Assembly: GCA_007570915.1 (NCBI GenBank)
Contig: RKSK01000083.1
Span: 1 to 6,455, forward strand
From: Cenarchaeum sp.
GTDB taxonomy: Archaea; Thermoproteota; Nitrososphaeria; Nitrososphaerales; Nitrosopumilaceae
Length of the DNA: 6,455 nucleotides
Direction: 5' to 3'
Made by a program: the position numbers and the translations under genes. Shown in pieces: positions 5,470 to 6,455 of this stretch (position 1 is its first letter; the number at the start of each line of letters is the position of its first letter). Under the pieces are notes generated by a model that was not told the origin of the DNA, ran no database searches, and saw nothing but the letters and a program-made list of their open reading frames with translations.

Positions 5470-5479
5470 ACCGTACGGT
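5470..5479. promoter_or_regulatory. Perfect 10-base palindrome upstream of mrp, possible operator
   Basis: ACCGTACGGT is its own reverse complement and lies about 18 bases upstream of the mrp TATA box, in the 153-base gap between mrp and divergent rpoE. A second palindrome, GGGCGCCC, lies at 5489-5496. A regulator site is a guess from symmetry and place; chance occurrence is possible in GC-rich DNA. Confidence 0.3.
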
Positions 5480-5539
5480 GCGGAACGCGGGCGCCCTGCG
5501 CCCCCGTGCCCCCCGCGTCCCCGCCGGGCGGCAAACGTT

Positions 5540-5550
5540 CATAAGCTTTT
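5540..5550 (+). promoter_or_regulatory. TATA-like element of the rpoE-spt4-nadC operon
   Basis: CATAAGCTTTT is the only A/T-rich run before rpoE and is centred about 30 bases before the TTG start at 5574. The 23 bases between are strongly GC-rich. It is a weaker match to a TATA box than those of the other genes. Confidence 0.45.
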
Positions 5551-5573
5551 GCGGGCGGGCGGGCGCCGACAGG

Positions 5574-6197
5574 TTGTTCTCAATATCGAGCCTCGTGGAC
5601 GTCGTTCGCATACCCCCAAACCTCTTCGGCACCACGATGAAAAAGGCCTCAATGAACATACTCAAGGAAAAGTACGAGAGCATGATAAACGCCGAGCTCG
5701 GCTATATCATAATGATCCTCGACGTCAAGGTCGAGGAGATGGGCAGGCTCATAGCCGGCGACGGTGGGACCTTCCACAGGGTCGAGTTTGACGCCCTCAC
5801 GTTCTACCCAAAGCTGCAGGAGATAGTCCGCGGCGAGATCGTCGACATCACCGACTTTGGCGCGTTCGTGCGCATAGGCCCGACTGACGCGCTCCTCCAC
5901 CTCTCGCAGGTCATGGACGACTACCTCAAGAGCGACGTCAAGGCGGGCACGATATTCGCAAACCAGAGCGAGCGGACGCTAAAGGTGGGATCCACGCTGC
6001 GCACGAGGATAACGGCCGTCTCGCTCGGCAAGGCCGCCTCGATGGGCAAGATAGGGATAACGTGCAGGCAGCCCTTCCTCGGCGCCGACGAGTGGGTCGC
6101 CGAGGAGGTAAAGGGCGCGGGCGCAGGGCCGGCCAAGAAGGGGGACGGCAAAAAGGCCGAGGCGGCCCCCAAGGCCAGGGCAAAGGCGGGAAAGTAG
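5574..6197 (+). CDS. rpoE: DNA-directed RNA polymerase subunit Rpo7 (E')
   Basis: Rpo7 pairs with Rpo4 to form the stalk of archaeal RNA polymerase, which helps open the promoter and binds emerging RNA. This 207-residue protein has the N-terminal SHS2/RNP-like domain (1-80) with V-R-I-P-P, K-Y-E and G62-D-G-G-T-F-H-R-V-E-F, and then an S1/OB domain from about 84 with G87-E-I-V-D and F-G-A-F-V-R-I-G-P. The last 30 or so residues are a Lys/Ala-rich low-complexity tail beyond the usual family end. The start is taken as TTG at 5574 because it gives M-F-S-I-S-S-L-V and lies about 30 bases from the TATA-like element; the open frame upstream looks noncoding. Its stop codon directly abuts the spt4 ATG. 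Confidence 0.93.
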   Translation: MFSISSLVDVVRIPPNLFGTTMKKASMNILKEKYESMINAELGYIIMILDVKVEEMGRLIAGDGGTFHRVEFDALTFYPKLQEIVRGEIVDITDFGAFVRIGPTDALLHLSQVMDDYLKSDVKAGTIFANQSERTLKVGSTLRTRITAVSLGKAASMGKIGITCRQPFLGADEWVAEEVKGAGAGPAKKGDGKKAEAAPKARAKAGK

Positions 6198-6386
6198 ATG
6201 GCCCGCGAGATGGCGTGCCGCAAGTGCAAGTTCGTCTCGACGGGCAAGGTCTGCCCGAGCTGCAAGTCGTCTGACCTGACGCCCGACTGGAACGGCGTCG
6301 TGCTCGTCGTGGATCCCGAGGCGTCCAACATTGCCCACACGCTCGGCATAACGGGCAAGGGCAAGTACGCCCTAAAGGTAACATGA
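6198..6386 (+). CDS. spt4: Transcription elongation factor Spt4 (RNA polymerase subunit E'')
   Basis: A 62-residue protein, the normal size for archaeal Spt4. It binds the NGN domain of Spt5 and, with it, the RNA polymerase clamp to keep elongation processive. The zinc ribbon is complete: C7-R-K-C10 and C19-P-S-C22. The rest, with D-W-N-G-V-V and D-P-E-A-S-N-I-A, is the typical beta-sheet that meets Spt5. The ATG follows the rpoE stop codon with no gap, and the TGA is one base from the probable nadC start, so all three are one transcript. The rpoE-spt4 pairing is widely conserved in archaea. Confidence 0.95.
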   Translation: MAREMACRKCKFVSTGKVCPSCKSSDLTPDWNGVVLVVDPEASNIAHTLGITGKGKYALKVT

Positions 6387-6387
6387 G

Positions 6388-6455
6388 TTGCGCCGCAGCC
6401 CGAGGGGCCAGGTTGCGCGGTTTCTGGCCGAGGACATTGGCGCCGGCGACATAAC
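6388..6455 (+). CDS. nadC: Nicotinate-nucleotide pyrophosphorylase (carboxylating), N-terminal fragment
   Basis: The window ends 22 codons into this gene. Quinolinate phosphoribosyltransferase makes nicotinate mononucleotide from quinolinate in de novo NAD synthesis. The visible part contains R-F-L-A-E-D-I-G-A-G-D-I-T, the hallmark N-terminal block of NadC (L-x-E-D-x-G-x-G-D-x-T). The start is probably TTG at 6388, because the same frame has a stop at 6379-6381 and no other start codon before the motif; AAAGGT just upstream could help ribosome binding. The ATG at 6383 overlapping the spt4 stop is in another frame and does not give the motif. It is the third gene of the rpoE operon. Confidence 0.8.
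   Translation, partial: MRRSPRGQVARFLAEDIGAGDI

Noticed and set aside
5450..5573. N-terminal extensions of mrp and rpoE into the divergent gap
   Set aside because: The extensions lie upstream of good TATA boxes, overlap each other on opposite strands and match no family N-terminus.
1..6455. CRISPR array, insertion sequence or toxin-antitoxin pair
   Set aside because: No spaced direct repeats, no transposase motif and no pair of small overlapping genes of that kind were seen.

Overview
The window looks like chromosome of an ammonia-oxidising-type archaeon (Nitrososphaerota/Thaumarchaeota). The evidence is archaeal RNA polymerase subunit Rpo7 (rpoE) next to Spt4, a GTP-dependent dephospho-CoA kinase, a cupredoxin C-terminus, a tRNA with an encoded CCA, and TATA boxes about 26-32 bases ahead of start codons. 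The high GC content would fit a Cenarchaeum-like member of Nitrosopumilales, but that lineage guess is an inference and not firm.

Layout, left to right. Bases 2-70 (+) hold the end of a blue-copper (cupredoxin) protein. Next come two short + genes with their own promoters: a JAMM/MPN+ metalloprotease (125-538) and a DUF2024-family protein (601-861), the latter followed by a T-tract terminator. Converging on them on the - strand is a membrane proton-pumping pyrophosphatase gene, hppA (2464-888). It is broken: about 130-160 residues that normally carry the pyrophosphate-binding acidic motifs are absent, and the two remaining parts are out of frame by one base. Upstream of it, also on -, is a small SprT-like zinc metallopeptidase (2880-2503). 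A tRNA-Gly(CCC) on + (3007-3083) is followed by a clearly lower-GC gene for a possible PD-(D/E)xK nuclease-like protein (3126-3665), the most likely acquired gene here.

The right half is core housekeeping. On the - strand, an Mrp/ApbC-type Fe-S carrier ATPase (5420-4254) is followed after 12 bases by a GTP-dependent dephospho-CoA kinase (4241-3717). Divergent from mrp, on +, is a tight operon rpoE (Rpo7) - spt4 (Rpo E'') - nadC, the last running off the window end.

The genes therefore cover transcription (Rpo7, Spt4), cofactor synthesis (CoA, NAD, Fe-S), energy coupling (cupredoxin, broken pyrophosphatase) and protein processing (JAMM, SprT-like). No CRISPR array, insertion sequence, rRNA or recognisable multi-gene defence system was seen. 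The most notable items are the broken hppA with a hairpin at its junction, and the low-GC nuclease-like gene beside the tRNA.
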